From an uncultured Oscillospiraceae bacterium (lineage in GTDB: Bacteria; Bacillota; Clostridia; Oscillospirales; Ruminococcaceae), in contig CAKSKU010000006.1 of NCBI GenBank assembly GCA_934465295.1, positions 62,001 through 126,000 on the forward strand: a stretch of DNA of 64,000 nt. The letters are read 5' to 3'. Positions within the stretch are counted from its first letter, which is position 1, and each line of letters begins with the position of its first letter. Made by a program: the position numbers and the translations under genes. Below, piece after piece: positions 9,983 to 18,333 of the stretch. The notes beneath the pieces are model-generated. The model was not told where the DNA came from, ran no database searches, and saw only the letters and a list, made by a program, of their open reading frames with translations.

Positions 9983-10849
9983 ATGGATGAATACAAACTT
10001 ATAGTAACAAATTCCTACGGCGAGAGCATCGATCTTTTTAACGATAAAGAGGCGGTTCTTACATCTCTTGAAGGAGTAAGTCTTGAAGCAGATGTCAACA
10101 CGATGAATTTGAGCGGTCTTGACGGTTCTTCATTCGTAAGTTCACGTCTTCCCGAGCGAAATATATCAATCGTCATACAGTATCGAAATGAAGTGATAGA
10201 TGCTGAAAAGTCAAAGCTCCGCATATATCGGATATTCAGACCGAAAGAGACCGTTAAGATCCGATTTATTTCACAAAATCAGGACAGGTATGTTGAGGGG
10301 TATGTTACCAAGTGTGACACGCCTCCGACTACTTTCCCGATGGTCTCGCAGGTGTCTGTAAAGGTACCCGATCCGTACTGGCATACTTTTGACGATCACA
10401 GGACGCTGCTTTGCGGCATATCACCATCATTTGAATTTATCAAGGACAGCACCGAGTTAAATCGTGTTGAGTTCAGCGTAACCAAAAATTCGCTCCTTAC
10501 CGGTATTGATTACGAGGGCGATTCAACTGTGGGGATCACAGTTATATTTGAAATAAAAGCACCTGTTACTGCGATAGGTATAAGGAGCGTCAATTCAGGT
10601 ATGGCTCTTAAAGTCAAGGCTGATTTTTATGAGGGCGACATAATAACTATATGTACGATACCAAAGCACAAGGAAGTGACACTGCTTCGCAACTCGGAGA
10701 GGTTTGATTATCTTATAAAGATGACACCCGGAAGCCGTTTTCCAATGCTTTATCCGGGCGAAAACGTGTTTGAGGTACTGCTTGAAGGCGGACCAGCGGC
10801 TTCTGTAAATGTTAATTGTCTTTATGAGACGTTGTTCGGAGGTATCTGA
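9983..10849 (+). CDS. Distal tail protein (Dit-like)
   Basis: About 288 residues. It follows the tape measure gene, as Dit genes do in siphophages, and shows the expected N-terminal beta-rich domain (a segment with RNISIVIQY) and PDPYW-like motif near residue 130, typical of phage tail family proteins. Dit forms the ring joining tail tube to baseplate. I take ATG 9983 with GAGGTGA at 9971-9977. A GTG at 9974 in the same frame is too close to that site. Confidence 0.8.
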   Translation: MDEYKLIVTNSYGESIDLFNDKEAVLTSLEGVSLEADVNTMNLSGLDGSSFVSSRLPERNISIVIQYRNEVIDAEKSKLRIYRIFRPKETVKIRFISQNQDRYVEGYVTKCDTPPTTFPMVSQVSVKVPDPYWHTFDDHRTLLCGISPSFEFIKDSTELNRVEFSVTKNSLLTGIDYEGDSTVGITVIFEIKAPVTAIGIRSVNSGMALKVKADFYEGDIITICTIPKHKEVTLLRNSERFDYLIKMTPGSRFPMLYPGENVFEVLLEGGPAASVNVNCLYETLFGGI

Positions 10850-11934
10850 TGGATCTGTATATTTATGACGAAAACATATCTTTGATAGGAATTACAGACA
10901 TATACGGTTCGCTTATGTGGATAAGAAGGTCATCTTCTGCGGGGGCGTTTGAATTGCACGTTCCCGCTGATCCACATAACATTGCTGTTTTACAGCCGCA
11001 TCGTTATGTATATCGTCCCGATGTTGACGAGGCAATGTATATTTCTACGATAAAGGAGACCAAAACTGACGAGGACAACACGCTCACCGTGTCGGGTTAT
11101 ACACTGGATGGGCTGTATCGCAAAAGGAAGCTTCCGGATGACATTGATAAAGGAAGTCTTTTCAAGACGCTTGAGAAGTGTTCAAGTTTTGGCTGCAAGG
11201 TCGTATTTCTTGACCCAAACGGGTATGACAGTCAGAAGATAGATAGTTCGAGTATTGACAGCACTGAGTCGGCAGAGGAATATATGAGATATGTTCTCAA
11301 AAAGCTTGAATGCCGAATGGAGGGACGATTGAATATTTATGACCGACAGCTTGAATTTACACTCGTGAAAGCGAGAGATCTGTCTGATACTCTCATATTC
11401 TCTGAAGATTACGACAATCTGACGAACTCGACTTATGAGTTTTCGGAAGAGGGCTGTGCGAACACTATATACGGGCGATGCAGCGACCCGGGTGATGATG
11501 TTGAAAGACCTAAGGGGCTGCCCAAATACACGCTTGGCGAGGATAAGCATGGGTTAGCATCGACTGAAAAGGTATTATATGTCGACCCTGTTGTAGAACT
11601 CGGTTTGAGGGTTATCTATGATGAGGACGGAATACCCGATTTTGAGGAATACAACTACGTCAATTACGACAAGTCGCTTGCCGCCTTAAAGGAAAAATGC
11701 GATGCTGAAGCAAAAAAATATACCGAAAATTTTACGGCAGACGTGATAGTTTCGGAATTATACAGGGCGGCGTTTGATGTGGGTGACACGGTCGCAATTC
11801 AAAATGACCTGAGAAACACCCGATATTACAAGCCCATCGAGGAGGTAGAGGAAACCTTTGACGAAAGCGGACATCATGTCACGCCGACATTTGGTGAGCC
11901 TTTGAAGACTATTTATGATTTTATCAAATATTAA
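10849..11934 (+). CDS. Phage tail protein, Siphovirus ReqiPepy6 Gp37-like
   Basis: 361 residues. The opening (YIYDENISLIGITDIYGSL) with following RRSSSAGAFELHVP matches the ReqiPepy6 Gp37-like family, found after Dit in Gram-positive siphophages and thought to form part of the tail tip (Tal-like hub). Its ATG overlaps the TGA of the Dit gene by one base. Near the C-terminus, GDTVAIQND is a typical hub-domain beta turn. It probably carries the baseplate proteins encoded next. Confidence 0.8.
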   Translation: MDLYIYDENISLIGITDIYGSLMWIRRSSSAGAFELHVPADPHNIAVLQPHRYVYRPDVDEAMYISTIKETKTDEDNTLTVSGYTLDGLYRKRKLPDDIDKGSLFKTLEKCSSFGCKVVFLDPNGYDSQKIDSSSIDSTESAEEYMRYVLKKLECRMEGRLNIYDRQLEFTLVKARDLSDTLIFSEDYDNLTNSTYEFSEEGCANTIYGRCSDPGDDVERPKGLPKYTLGEDKHGLASTEKVLYVDPVVELGLRVIYDEDGIPDFEEYNYVNYDKSLAALKEKCDAEAKKYTENFTADVIVSELYRAAFDVGDTVAIQNDLRNTRYYKPIEEVEETFDESGHHVTPTFGEPLKTIYDFIKY

Positions 11935-11949
11935 AGGGAGGTCGATGCT

Positions 11950-12606
11950 ATGAAATCATTTCCTCATGACAGCGTAAATCACGATCGGTTATATTCGGCG
12001 TCGGATTTCCGTGATTACTTCAGTCCGTTTGTAAACAATGGAGTTTTTGCTAATCCGGCAAATTCATGCATGGTGATAGCTGTCGGAAGTGACCGAAAGG
12101 TCGTTGTCAGGGCAGGGCGCTGTTATATAAACGGTTGTGTGGGATATACGGATGGTACGGAGGTATTCAATATTCCGTCCGCAGATATGTATTTGCCGAG
12201 ATATGATTTTATTGTCGTGTGTTTTGATCTTATTAAACGAGATATTCATCTGGATATTGTCAAGGGAACGCCCGGTGAAGAACCGGAGTATCCGCAGTTG
12301 GAGAGGACCTCACTCAAACATGAGCTTGCCCTTGCGGCTATAAAGTCCGTTCCGACCGAATACGATATCACTCAGAACGACATCATCGATCTGAGGTTTG
12401 ACGCTAATTACTGCGGTATTGTCAGTGGGTTGGTCAGAATAACCGATACGAGCGATCTTTTTGCTCAGTATCAAAAATGCTGGGACGATTTTGTGGCTCA
12501 GTTGGGAAATAACGATCACATCACTATCGATACTGCCGATTCCAAGGCACGTCGGATGATAAAAGAAATGAAAGTTCGTAACGGAACGTCAATAAACGTA
12601 CTTTGA
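11950..12606 (+). CDS. Phage baseplate/tail tip structural protein
   Basis: 218 residues. The N-terminus (HDRLYSASDFRDYFSPF, then NGVF) is a recurrent pattern in phage and prophage proteins lying between the tail hub and the fibres. A beta-rich middle follows (VVVRAGRCYINGCVGY). GGGAGG precedes the ATG. Function is inferred from position: an adaptor between hub and receptor-binding proteins. Confidence 0.6.
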   Translation: MKSFPHDSVNHDRLYSASDFRDYFSPFVNNGVFANPANSCMVIAVGSDRKVVVRAGRCYINGCVGYTDGTEVFNIPSADMYLPRYDFIVVCFDLIKRDIHLDIVKGTPGEEPEYPQLERTSLKHELALAAIKSVPTEYDITQNDIIDLRFDANYCGIVSGLVRITDTSDLFAQYQKCWDDFVAQLGNNDHITIDTADSKARRMIKEMKVRNGTSINVL

Positions 12607-12619
12607 AAGGAGTGCTTGA

Positions 12620-13348
12620 ATGAATTACTTTGAAGTTATCACGGCTACAAAATCGTGGACATGTCCCAAATCGGGCATTTATAAGATCATTGCTGTGGGA
12701 GGAGGGTCGTCGCATGCAGTGCAGTTGTACGATTCTTCTACCCCATTGGAGGGCATAGCATGTGCATCTGGAGGAAATACCACGTTTGGAAATATCCTTA
12801 CAGCAAAAGGTGGTGCGGTATCGTCGGTGGGAGCCGTTTTCAAAACTGGCAGCACCTCTTTATATAAAGGTTTTAGAGGCGGTGCCGGAGGATATGATCT
12901 TCAGAAATATGGTGGAGAGGGCGGAATATGCATCGGAAACACAAGCACTATATCGATGATAATGCCGCCGACGATCAATGGCGGTGCTCCCGGAAAACAG
13001 GGATCGGGTTATGGTGCCGGTGGTGCATCTTCTTTATTTCTGTTTGATATATCATTCAGAATTGCCGGCAGCTCTTCAAAATCGATAGATGCATACATTC
13101 TTGAAAGTGTGGCAGGTGAACTTGCCGAAATTGCAATCGATATACAGGAAGGAACAGCTTATAATTGTGTTATTGGCGATGGTGGAGTCATGTCCGCAGA
13201 TAAAATAACAACACTGTGTTCTAATAACGACGTTACTTTATCCGGAACAGAGGGCGCAAGAACAAGAATAATAGACGCACTTAGTTCGCCAAGACAGCCC
13301 GGAAGAAGCGGATGTATCGTTATCGAATACCTCGGTGAATCTCTTTAA
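12620..13348 (+). CDS. Glycine-rich phage tail fibre/adhesin-like protein
   Basis: 242 residues with several Gly-rich runs (GGAGGYD, KYGGEGG, GSGYGAGGASS) alternating with short hydrophobic strands, and an end of the form GCIVIEY. This layout recalls glycine-rich tip domains of phage adhesins, where Gly helices form a sandwich that presents variable loops. AAAGGAG lies 9 nt before the ATG. It is a plausible host-recognition protein; the receptor is unknown. Confidence 0.5.
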   Translation: MNYFEVITATKSWTCPKSGIYKIIAVGGGSSHAVQLYDSSTPLEGIACASGGNTTFGNILTAKGGAVSSVGAVFKTGSTSLYKGFRGGAGGYDLQKYGGEGGICIGNTSTISMIMPPTINGGAPGKQGSGYGAGGASSLFLFDISFRIAGSSSKSIDAYILESVAGELAEIAIDIQEGTAYNCVIGDGGVMSADKITTLCSNNDVTLSGTEGARTRIIDALSSPRQPGRSGCIVIEYLGESL

Positions 13349-13366
13349 CGGTAGGAGGTGACAGAA

Positions 13367-13939
13367 ATGTATGCATATATTGACGGTTCGTATGTTTATG
13401 ACATATATGATGATATTGCACAGTACAGTGACGATTTCAAGCTGCATTGCATTGAAATACCTGACGGCGTAACGGTCGAGCCGGGATACTTATATATTAA
13501 CGGCGAAATTATAGCACCGCCATTGATCGTTGGTACTTTGCCGTCTGAAGATGACATAAAGGCAGTAAAGACTGAAAAAATTACAGAGAGTAAGGTAAAG
13601 CTTGCCGAATGGCTGGAATGCAACCCAATGCTTTATGTCGATGGCAAATATTATTCTGTAACGGCTGAAAAGCAATCGTTGTTAAACAGTAATTTGGCGT
13701 CTTATGAACGTGCAAATAAGGTAGGCATAGCTTACCCGTTAAAGTGGAATTCGACCGGTGATGAATGCACCGAATGGGAATATTCCGAGCTTCTTAAGCT
13801 TTCACTTACGATAGCTGCATACGTTGCTCCAAAGGTAAGCTTGCAGCAATCTATCGAGATCGCAATAGAGGCTTGTACCTCACTTGATGAGATATATGCG
13901 GTGGTGATCGATTATGATAACCATACCTCGGAAGACTGA
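13367..13939 (+). CDS. Phage tail protein, DUF4376-like
   Basis: 190 residues. The part WLECNPMLYVDGKYYSVT followed by a helical tail resembles DUF4376-type phage proteins near tail fibres. I place the start at ATG 13367, 6 nt after GGAGGTGA. A GTG at 13358 lies inside that site. The C-terminal 26 nt overlap the next gene. Confidence 0.5.
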   Translation: MYAYIDGSYVYDIYDDIAQYSDDFKLHCIEIPDGVTVEPGYLYINGEIIAPPLIVGTLPSEDDIKAVKTEKITESKVKLAEWLECNPMLYVDGKYYSVTAEKQSLLNSNLASYERANKVGIAYPLKWNSTGDECTEWEYSELLKLSLTIAAYVAPKVSLQQSIEIAIEACTSLDEIYAVVIDYDNHTSED

Positions 13940-14570
13940 GAGCATTATTCCGATAAGCATTTCACAGGCGCTCAATGACGGTGATACAGCGGTATTTATT
14001 CTGAAGAGCGGCAGTTCGGTTCTTCTTCAAAAGGCAATAATTCAAAATGGAGATGACAGTATCATACATTTATATGCATATGATACCGCTGATGTCACTG
14101 TTGGATATTATCAATATTCCATCACGGTTACAAAAAGTGATGGAACATCTTTCAGCTTTGGCGGGAAGGCATATATAAAAGAAGGCGGGTCGTCGGGAGC
14201 ATTTGTGCGAGGCGGAGATGTATTGAGCGGTTCAACGTCAGGCAGGACAGACAGCGATTTTATTCACGCAGACACCATAGCAGGGTGGAACAGTCAGAGT
14301 TCGCTCATTGGAAAATCGGGGCATATCTATATTTACACCGATCATTCAACTGTCGATGGCGTACCTGTTCCGAATATAAAGATAGGTGACGGAAAATCGT
14401 ATTTGATAGATAATCCGTTCATATCACTGCCGCTTGAAGAGGTGTTGAAGCTTCACTGTGAAGACGTGACAAAGCATATTACATCGAACGAGCGAGATGC
14501 TTGGAATAACAAGGTGCGATGTTACATTGACGAAAACGATCCGGGAAACCTTATTTTTACAACTGACTGA
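13914..14570 (+). CDS. Phage baseplate upper protein / fibre protein (BppU-like)
   Basis: 218 residues. The first ~90 form a beta-sandwich-like domain (SQALNDGDTAVFILKSG, then GYYQYSITVT) reminiscent of BppU N-terminal domains. The tail carries HITSNERDAWNNKV, a motif common in phage fibre proteins where HIT..ER..WN marks a shaft or junction segment. It overlaps the preceding gene by 26 nt. Likely a baseplate-attached host-binding protein. Confidence 0.6.
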   Translation: MITIPRKTESIIPISISQALNDGDTAVFILKSGSSVLLQKAIIQNGDDSIIHLYAYDTADVTVGYYQYSITVTKSDGTSFSFGGKAYIKEGGSSGAFVRGGDVLSGSTSGRTDSDFIHADTIAGWNSQSSLIGKSGHIYIYTDHSTVDGVPVPNIKIGDGKSYLIDNPFISLPLEEVLKLHCEDVTKHITSNERDAWNNKVRCYIDENDPGNLIFTTD

Positions 14571-14584
14571 GAGGAGGAATGATC

Positions 14585-15181
14585 ATGCCTGATATTTCAA
14601 AGATAACATTGCCAAGCGGCACGACTTACGATATTAAGGATGACGAGGCACGGAAGCTTATTGCTGCATTAGCTTCGGTTACGAGCTATCTCGGAGTTAC
14701 GACGACTGCGCTGACTGATGGGGCTGATACATCGCCTATCGTTATCGGCGATAAGACAGTAACTCCCAAAGGCGGCAACGTTGCTGCTTACGGAAATTCA
14801 GAGTTTGTTTGGTCCGATGTAGAGTCAAAATGGAGGGAATTGGGCTCAACAGGCAGTTTAAAGGCGCTTGCTTTTAAAGACAGTGCATCGGCAGATTATA
14901 CGCCGAGTGGGTCTGTTTCCGCCCCTGAGGTGACAGTGACACCTGAAATGGCATCTGTTACACCATTCGGAAGTGCAGGAACACTGCCTGAATGCACATT
15001 GCCCAAAATGTCTGTGACCGTGTCAGACGAAACCCTTACTTTGGATTGGTCGGAAGGCTCGTTCAATGCAGGAACCTTACCAAGCGCAGGGGCAGCAGTC
15101 ATGGTCGCTGCTGGTATTAAGAGCGTATCTGTGTCAACGCCTACATTTTCGGGTGCGGCGGCTAAGATTACGGTAGAGTGA
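14585..15181 (+). CDS. Phage tail-tip protein with LPSGTTYDIKD motif
   Basis: 198 residues. It opens with ISKITLPSGTTYDIKDDEAR, a short motif seen at the start of many Clostridia phage fibre-associated proteins, then VTSYLGVTTT and a Thr/Val-rich repetitive beta domain. I use ATG 14585, 7 nt after GAGGAGG; the ATG at 14579 is too close to it. A small structural protein of the fibre cluster is the best guess. Confidence 0.5.
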   Translation: MPDISKITLPSGTTYDIKDDEARKLIAALASVTSYLGVTTTALTDGADTSPIVIGDKTVTPKGGNVAAYGNSEFVWSDVESKWRELGSTGSLKALAFKDSASADYTPSGSVSAPEVTVTPEMASVTPFGSAGTLPECTLPKMSVTVSDETLTLDWSEGSFNAGTLPSAGAAVMVAAGIKSVSVSTPTFSGAAAKITVE

Positions 15182-15191
15182 TGGTGATGGT

Positions 15192-15389
15192 ATGGCGTAT
15201 ATATCGCAGATCAAATTACCGGACGGTACAGTATACGATATAAAGGGCGTTACCTACTCGATCAAACTGTCCGATGATGGTAAAACGCTGGTGCTTGTTG
15301 GCTCGGACGGTGAAAGTTCAAGCATTGATACGGGCAGTTTATCGGGGCGAAAATGTCGTTTAAACACGTCCATTGACACTTTGCATTAG
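15192..15389 (+). CDS. Small phage protein sharing the LPDGTVYDIK motif
   Basis: 65 residues beginning YISQIKLPDGTVYDIKG, clearly related at its N-terminus to the protein encoded just upstream, but ending after one short beta hairpin and a basic tail. It may be a truncated copy or a mini-protein. The ribosome binding site is weak (GGTGATGG). Function unknown. Confidence 0.45.
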   Translation: MAYISQIKLPDGTVYDIKGVTYSIKLSDDGKTLVLVGSDGESSSIDTGSLSGRKCRLNTSIDTLH

Positions 15390-15403
15390 GGGTGGTGTTC
15401 CGC

Positions 15404-15832
15404 ATGAATAAAAAAATCAAAATGGGGTTAAAGTACGGGTTTTTACTTGCTGTCGGCGGTTTGATATACATACTAATTGAGTTGCTCTTCCGTGGGAGGA
15501 CACATATTTCTATGTTCTTCCTCGGGGGAGTTTGTTTTATATCGGTCGGGGCTATCAATGAAGTTCTTTCATGGGAAACTCCGCTGGTCATTCAGATGCT
15601 TATAGGCGGTGCAATAATAACACTTTTGGAATTTATTTCGGGGTGCATACTTAATCTGCTGCTCGGCTTGAACGTCTGGGATTACTCAAATATGTATGGA
15701 AATGTTTTGGGGCAGATATGTCTCTTGTTTTCGTTCATCTGGATGATGCTGTCCGGTGTGGCTATCATACTTGATGACTGGATAAGGTATTATTTCTTCG
15801 GGGAAGAGAAACCCCACTATACTATTATATAA
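15404..15832 (+). CDS. CmpB-like polytopic membrane protein (putative ABC-transporter type IV family)
   Basis: 142 residues with four predicted membrane segments. The third and fourth flank LLEFISGCILNLLLGLNVWD followed by YSN and LGQICL, the signature of the CmpB-like 'putative ABC transporter permease' family of Firmicutes. I know no proven function for the family. It lies in the lysis cassette, between fibre genes and endolysin, so it could act as an accessory holin or a superinfection factor. Both are guesses. ATG 15404 has AGGGGTGG at 8 nt. Confidence 0.65.
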   Translation: MNKKIKMGLKYGFLLAVGGLIYILIELLFRGRTHISMFFLGGVCFISVGAINEVLSWETPLVIQMLIGGAIITLLEFISGCILNLLLGLNVWDYSNMYGNVLGQICLLFSFIWMMLSGVAIILDDWIRYYFFGEEKPHYTII

Positions 15833-15847
15833 AGGAGCGTGTCACAA

Positions 15848-16021
15848 ATGGATCGTGAAAAAATCAACGAGATCAACAAGTCATTTGCGCTTGGGATGAC
15901 ACCCGAACAGGTTTCCGCCAATGAAAACATTGATTTGGCAACCGCTGAGCAGATCTTATACGATAATGCCGATGAGATCGCTTCTCTCAGGACGTATATC
16001 GAGCAGATAGGAGGGATGTAA
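15848..16021 (+). CDS. Small phage protein of unknown function
   Basis: 57 residues, helical and acidic, with LGMTPEQVSANENIDLATAEQ split over two helices. Its position just before the endolysin recalls the XkdX-type small proteins, but I do not recognise that motif. AAGGAG at 15832-15837 favours ATG 15848 over the GTG at 15839. Confidence 0.5.
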   Translation: MDREKINEINKSFALGMTPEQVSANENIDLATAEQILYDNADEIASLRTYIEQIGGM

Positions 16022-16022
16022 T

Positions 16023-16763
16023 ATGGAAGCAGTTAAGGTCATCGACGTATCCAAGCACAATGGGACAATCGATTTCAAAGCAGTGAAGTCTTCCGGAATT
16101 TACGGAGTAATTATTCGTGCGGGCTATGGCAGGTCAGTGTCACAGAAAGACCCGACATTTGAGAGGTATTACAAGGATGCAAAAGACGCCGGACTTATGG
16201 TCGGAACATACTGGTATTCTTATGCTGAGTCGCCTGCGGAAGCGGAGATAGAAGCTGCTGCATTCTGTAAAGCTATTGAGGGAAAGTCGTTTGAGCTTCC
16301 TGTGTATTACGACATTGAGGAGAAGAAGCATTTATCGCTTGGTTTGAAAGTCTGCTCGGAGATGGTCGACAGATTTTGCAGACATCTTGAAGAAAAGGGA
16401 TATTTTGCGGGCATTTACTCTTTTGATGCATTCTACGCAAATTTCTCCGACGAGGTCAAGAGAAAATATTCAAAATGGGTCGCTCGTGTTGAAAATGTCA
16501 AACCTGTACGGTGCACGGATTACGATCTTTGGCAGTATACATGGGAAGCTTCTGTAAAAGGTATAGCAGGGGAGTGTGACTGCAGCTATTGCTACAAGGA
16601 TTTTCCTGCTATCATCAAGAAAGCAGGACTTAACAAAACCGCTGAAGTTGTATCAAAATACAATGTTACTGCGAGAATGGCTAACTTAGATAAGGATTAC
16701 GCAGCAAAAGTTTCGGAACAGTGTCAAAAGCTTGGTATGACAGTCGTCATAAGTGAGGACTGA
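16023..16763 (+). CDS. Phage endolysin, GH25 muramidase
   Basis: 246 residues. The N-terminal ~190 form a GH25 domain: DVSKHNG at residues 8-14 carries one catalytic Asp, and YYDIEEK near residue 97 gives the Asp-x-Glu pair. IIRAGYG and TYWYSYA are family landmarks. It cleaves the MurNAc-GlcNAc bond of peptidoglycan. There is no signal peptide, so it needs the holin encoded downstream. The last ~40 residues are a short module that may be the remains of a wall-binding domain. Confidence 0.9.
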   Translation: MEAVKVIDVSKHNGTIDFKAVKSSGIYGVIIRAGYGRSVSQKDPTFERYYKDAKDAGLMVGTYWYSYAESPAEAEIEAAAFCKAIEGKSFELPVYYDIEEKKHLSLGLKVCSEMVDRFCRHLEEKGYFAGIYSFDAFYANFSDEVKRKYSKWVARVENVKPVRCTDYDLWQYTWEASVKGIAGECDCSYCYKDFPAIIKKAGLNKTAEVVSKYNVTARMANLDKDYAAKVSEQCQKLGMTVVISED

Positions 16764-16774
16764 TGGAGGATAAA

Positions 16775-17071
16775 ATGGCAGAAGTTTTACAGGCAATTAT
16801 TACTGTGTTATGCTCGGTCATTGCGTCATCGTCATTTTGGCTGTTTGTGGAGAAAAAGTCAAACAAGAAAGATCTGTCTTCCAAAATGCTGATCGGTTTG
16901 GCTCACGAACGCATTGTATCTCTCGGAATGGATTACATCAAGAGAGGCTGGATAACCAAAGATGAATATGAAGATCTTCGTGACTATCTTTACAAGCCAT
17001 ACAAAGAGCTTGGCGGCAATGGGAGTGCTGAGAGGATAATGCTTGAAGTTGACAAGCTTGAAATAAGATAA
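16775..17071 (+). CDS. Phage lysis-cassette membrane protein
   Basis: 98 residues: one N-terminal membrane helix (LQAIITVLCSVIASSSFWLF), then a basic stretch and a soluble helical part. The single-spanning form with a charged tail suits a holin partner or spanin-like regulator. GGAGG at 16766-16770 supports ATG 16775; an in-frame ATG at 16763 overlaps the endolysin stop and is the alternative. Confidence 0.55.
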   Translation: MAEVLQAIITVLCSVIASSSFWLFVEKKSNKKDLSSKMLIGLAHERIVSLGMDYIKRGWITKDEYEDLRDYLYKPYKELGGNGSAERIMLEVDKLEIR

Positions 17072-17083
17072 GGAGTGGTATCA

Positions 17084-17281
17084 ATGAGTAACAAGGTTTA
17101 TGACATACTTAAGTGGATCGCGATGTATTTGCTTCCTGCATTGGGAACGTTATATTTTGCACTTGCGTCGATCTGGGGGCTGCCTTACGGAGAACAGATT
17201 GTTGGTACGATAACAGCTATTGACACGTTCCTCGGTGTTATCCTTGGGATCAGTTCAGTTAAGTACAATAAGAGGTACTAA
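17084..17281 (+). CDS. Phage holin
   Basis: 65 residues with two membrane helices (WIAMYLLPALGTLYFALASI and a second around TAIDTFLGVILGISS) linked by WGLPYGEQI, matching the Dp-1-type phage holin family. It forms membrane lesions that release the endolysin at the end of infection. AAGGAG lies 8 nt before ATG 17084. Confidence 0.85.
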   Translation: MSNKVYDILKWIAMYLLPALGTLYFALASIWGLPYGEQIVGTITAIDTFLGVILGISSVKYNKRY

Positions 17282-17309
17282 AAGAGGCTGCGATTGAGGG
17301 CACTTTTAC

Positions 17310-17387
17310 ATGATTTGTGTGTTTGATGTGTGGATTGACGGTGTTTGGAGCTTTACGGCTTTTGTTGAGGAAGCTATGAAGGGCTAA
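17310..17387 (+). CDS. Possible 25-residue ORF after the holin
   Basis: ATG at 17310 after GAGGG at 9-nt spacing opens a 25-codon frame, rich in Trp, Val and Phe, ending TAA 17385-17387. It lies just after the holin and before the terminator palindrome. It could be a micro-protein or chance. No family recognised. Confidence 0.2.
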   Translation: MICVFDVWIDGVWSFTAFVEEAMKG

Positions 17388-17441
17388 TCTACGTGGTTTG
17401 CTCGATTCGCTGATTTAGGCTGGCGTACTCAATAATAAAAA

Positions 17442-17517
17442 ATATCCCCTTCCGTACTCTAAACGTACTCCGATTTTGATTTGGAGTACGCATTGAGTAC
17501 GGAGGGGATTTTGTTTA
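17442..17517 (+). terminator. Nested palindrome / terminator of the phage late operon
   Basis: An outer stem pairs CCCCTTCCGTACTC (17447-17460) with GAGTACGGAGGGG (17494-17506), with one bulge. Inside lies a second perfect stem, CGTACTCC with GGAGTACG. A TTTTGTTT tract follows. The hexamer GTACTC or its complement occurs five times between 17424 and 17500, more than a plain terminator needs. Confidence 0.65.
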
Positions 17518-17579
17518 TAATGAGTAAAAAGATTTGTGTTTATGCTAAAAAACGACGGTACGCTTTAAAGCGGAAATTT

Positions 17580-17972
17580 ATGTCCAAGTCTTTACCCCTG
17601 CTCCATACCTAGAAAATTGTGAATAAATGCAAAAGAAATAACCGCTATGAGGAATATGGAATCATTTCTTATCGGTATAAGCTTGAGGAAATGCAATAAA
17701 TAATAGTACGGAGTCAATACTATGCTCAAAATAACCAGATCGGAGAAACCGAATTTATCCTCGAAGCCAACGGCTGGAGCTTCTATATCTGCCTTGAAAC
17801 ACATACAAGCTGAAACTATATAGCCATTTTCAACTGGGGAATATGCTTTGAGGCAGCAGATCGGAACGATGTGCTGTGGAATAAGGAAAAACTGTCAAAC
17901 AGCCTGAACGAAACAATATCAAAGAACGCAAGAATAACAGTCATCGTCGTGTGTAAATATATGATAAATTGA
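17580..17972 (+). pseudogene. Decayed ORF with three in-frame stops
   Basis: One frame from ATG 17580 to TGA 17970-17972 reads as a protein-like sequence (RYEEYGIISYRYKLEE, then FILEANGWSFYICLE, then NWGICFEAADRNDVLWNKE) broken by TAG, TAA and TGA codons but with no frameshift. The aromatic, acidic composition resembles small hypothetical proteins from Clostridia mobile elements. I cannot name the family with certainty. It lies at the right edge of the prophage, so it may be cargo or host debris. Confidence 0.6.
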
Positions 17973-18175
17973 ATTCGTAATTATTTGGTTTGTGCGACAA
18001 TTATTTTCAATCTACAAACCGTAGGGGCTGATTCCATATTTGACCGTTGTTAGCGCAATATCGTAATATCTTTCAGAAAAATTTTGAGTAATTGAATCGC
18101 TTTCTGTCCCGTGTAAATAACGTTTGTTTTTTCATAAAATAATTAGAAATACCGTGAAAACTTCTCCCCACTCAC

Positions 18176-18204
18176 TTGACAAACCGACCGCATTACGCTA
18201 TACT
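18176..18204 (+). promoter_or_regulatory. Strong sigma-A promoter for a short transcript
   Basis: TTGACA at 18176-18181 and TATACT at 18199-18204 with exactly 17 nt between. No coding frame of note follows; a terminator lies 75 nt downstream. Confidence 0.75.
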
Positions 18205-18210
18205 TAAATC

Positions 18211-18314
18211 AAAAACAAGGTATCTTGTTTAATAGGGGTTACGAAGCCGTCTAAAATCGTTTTAATAAAATATAAAGTCAAGCCCTCCGTTCAAAAGTCG
18301 GAGGGCTTGTTTTT
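18211..18314 (+). ncRNA. Candidate small RNA (~105 nt)
   Basis: The stretch from the predicted start point (~18211) to the terminator holds no ATG and no good frame. It begins with a hairpin (AAACAAG, loop GTAT, CTTGTTT), continues through an unpaired A/T-rich middle, and ends in a perfect 10-bp GC-rich terminator with U tract. This promoter-hairpin-terminator layout is that of a free-standing sRNA. It could also be a leader that lost its gene when the region rearranged. No known RNA family recognised. Confidence 0.5.
18280..18314 (+). terminator. Rho-independent terminator
   Basis: AAGCCCTCCG (18280-18289), 9-nt loop, CGGAGGGCTT (18299-18308), then GTTTTT. It ends the putative small RNA and, read on the other strand, may also end the regulator gene at 18334. 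Confidence 0.85.
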
Positions 18315-18333
18315 ATCTTTTTAAGAGACGGTA

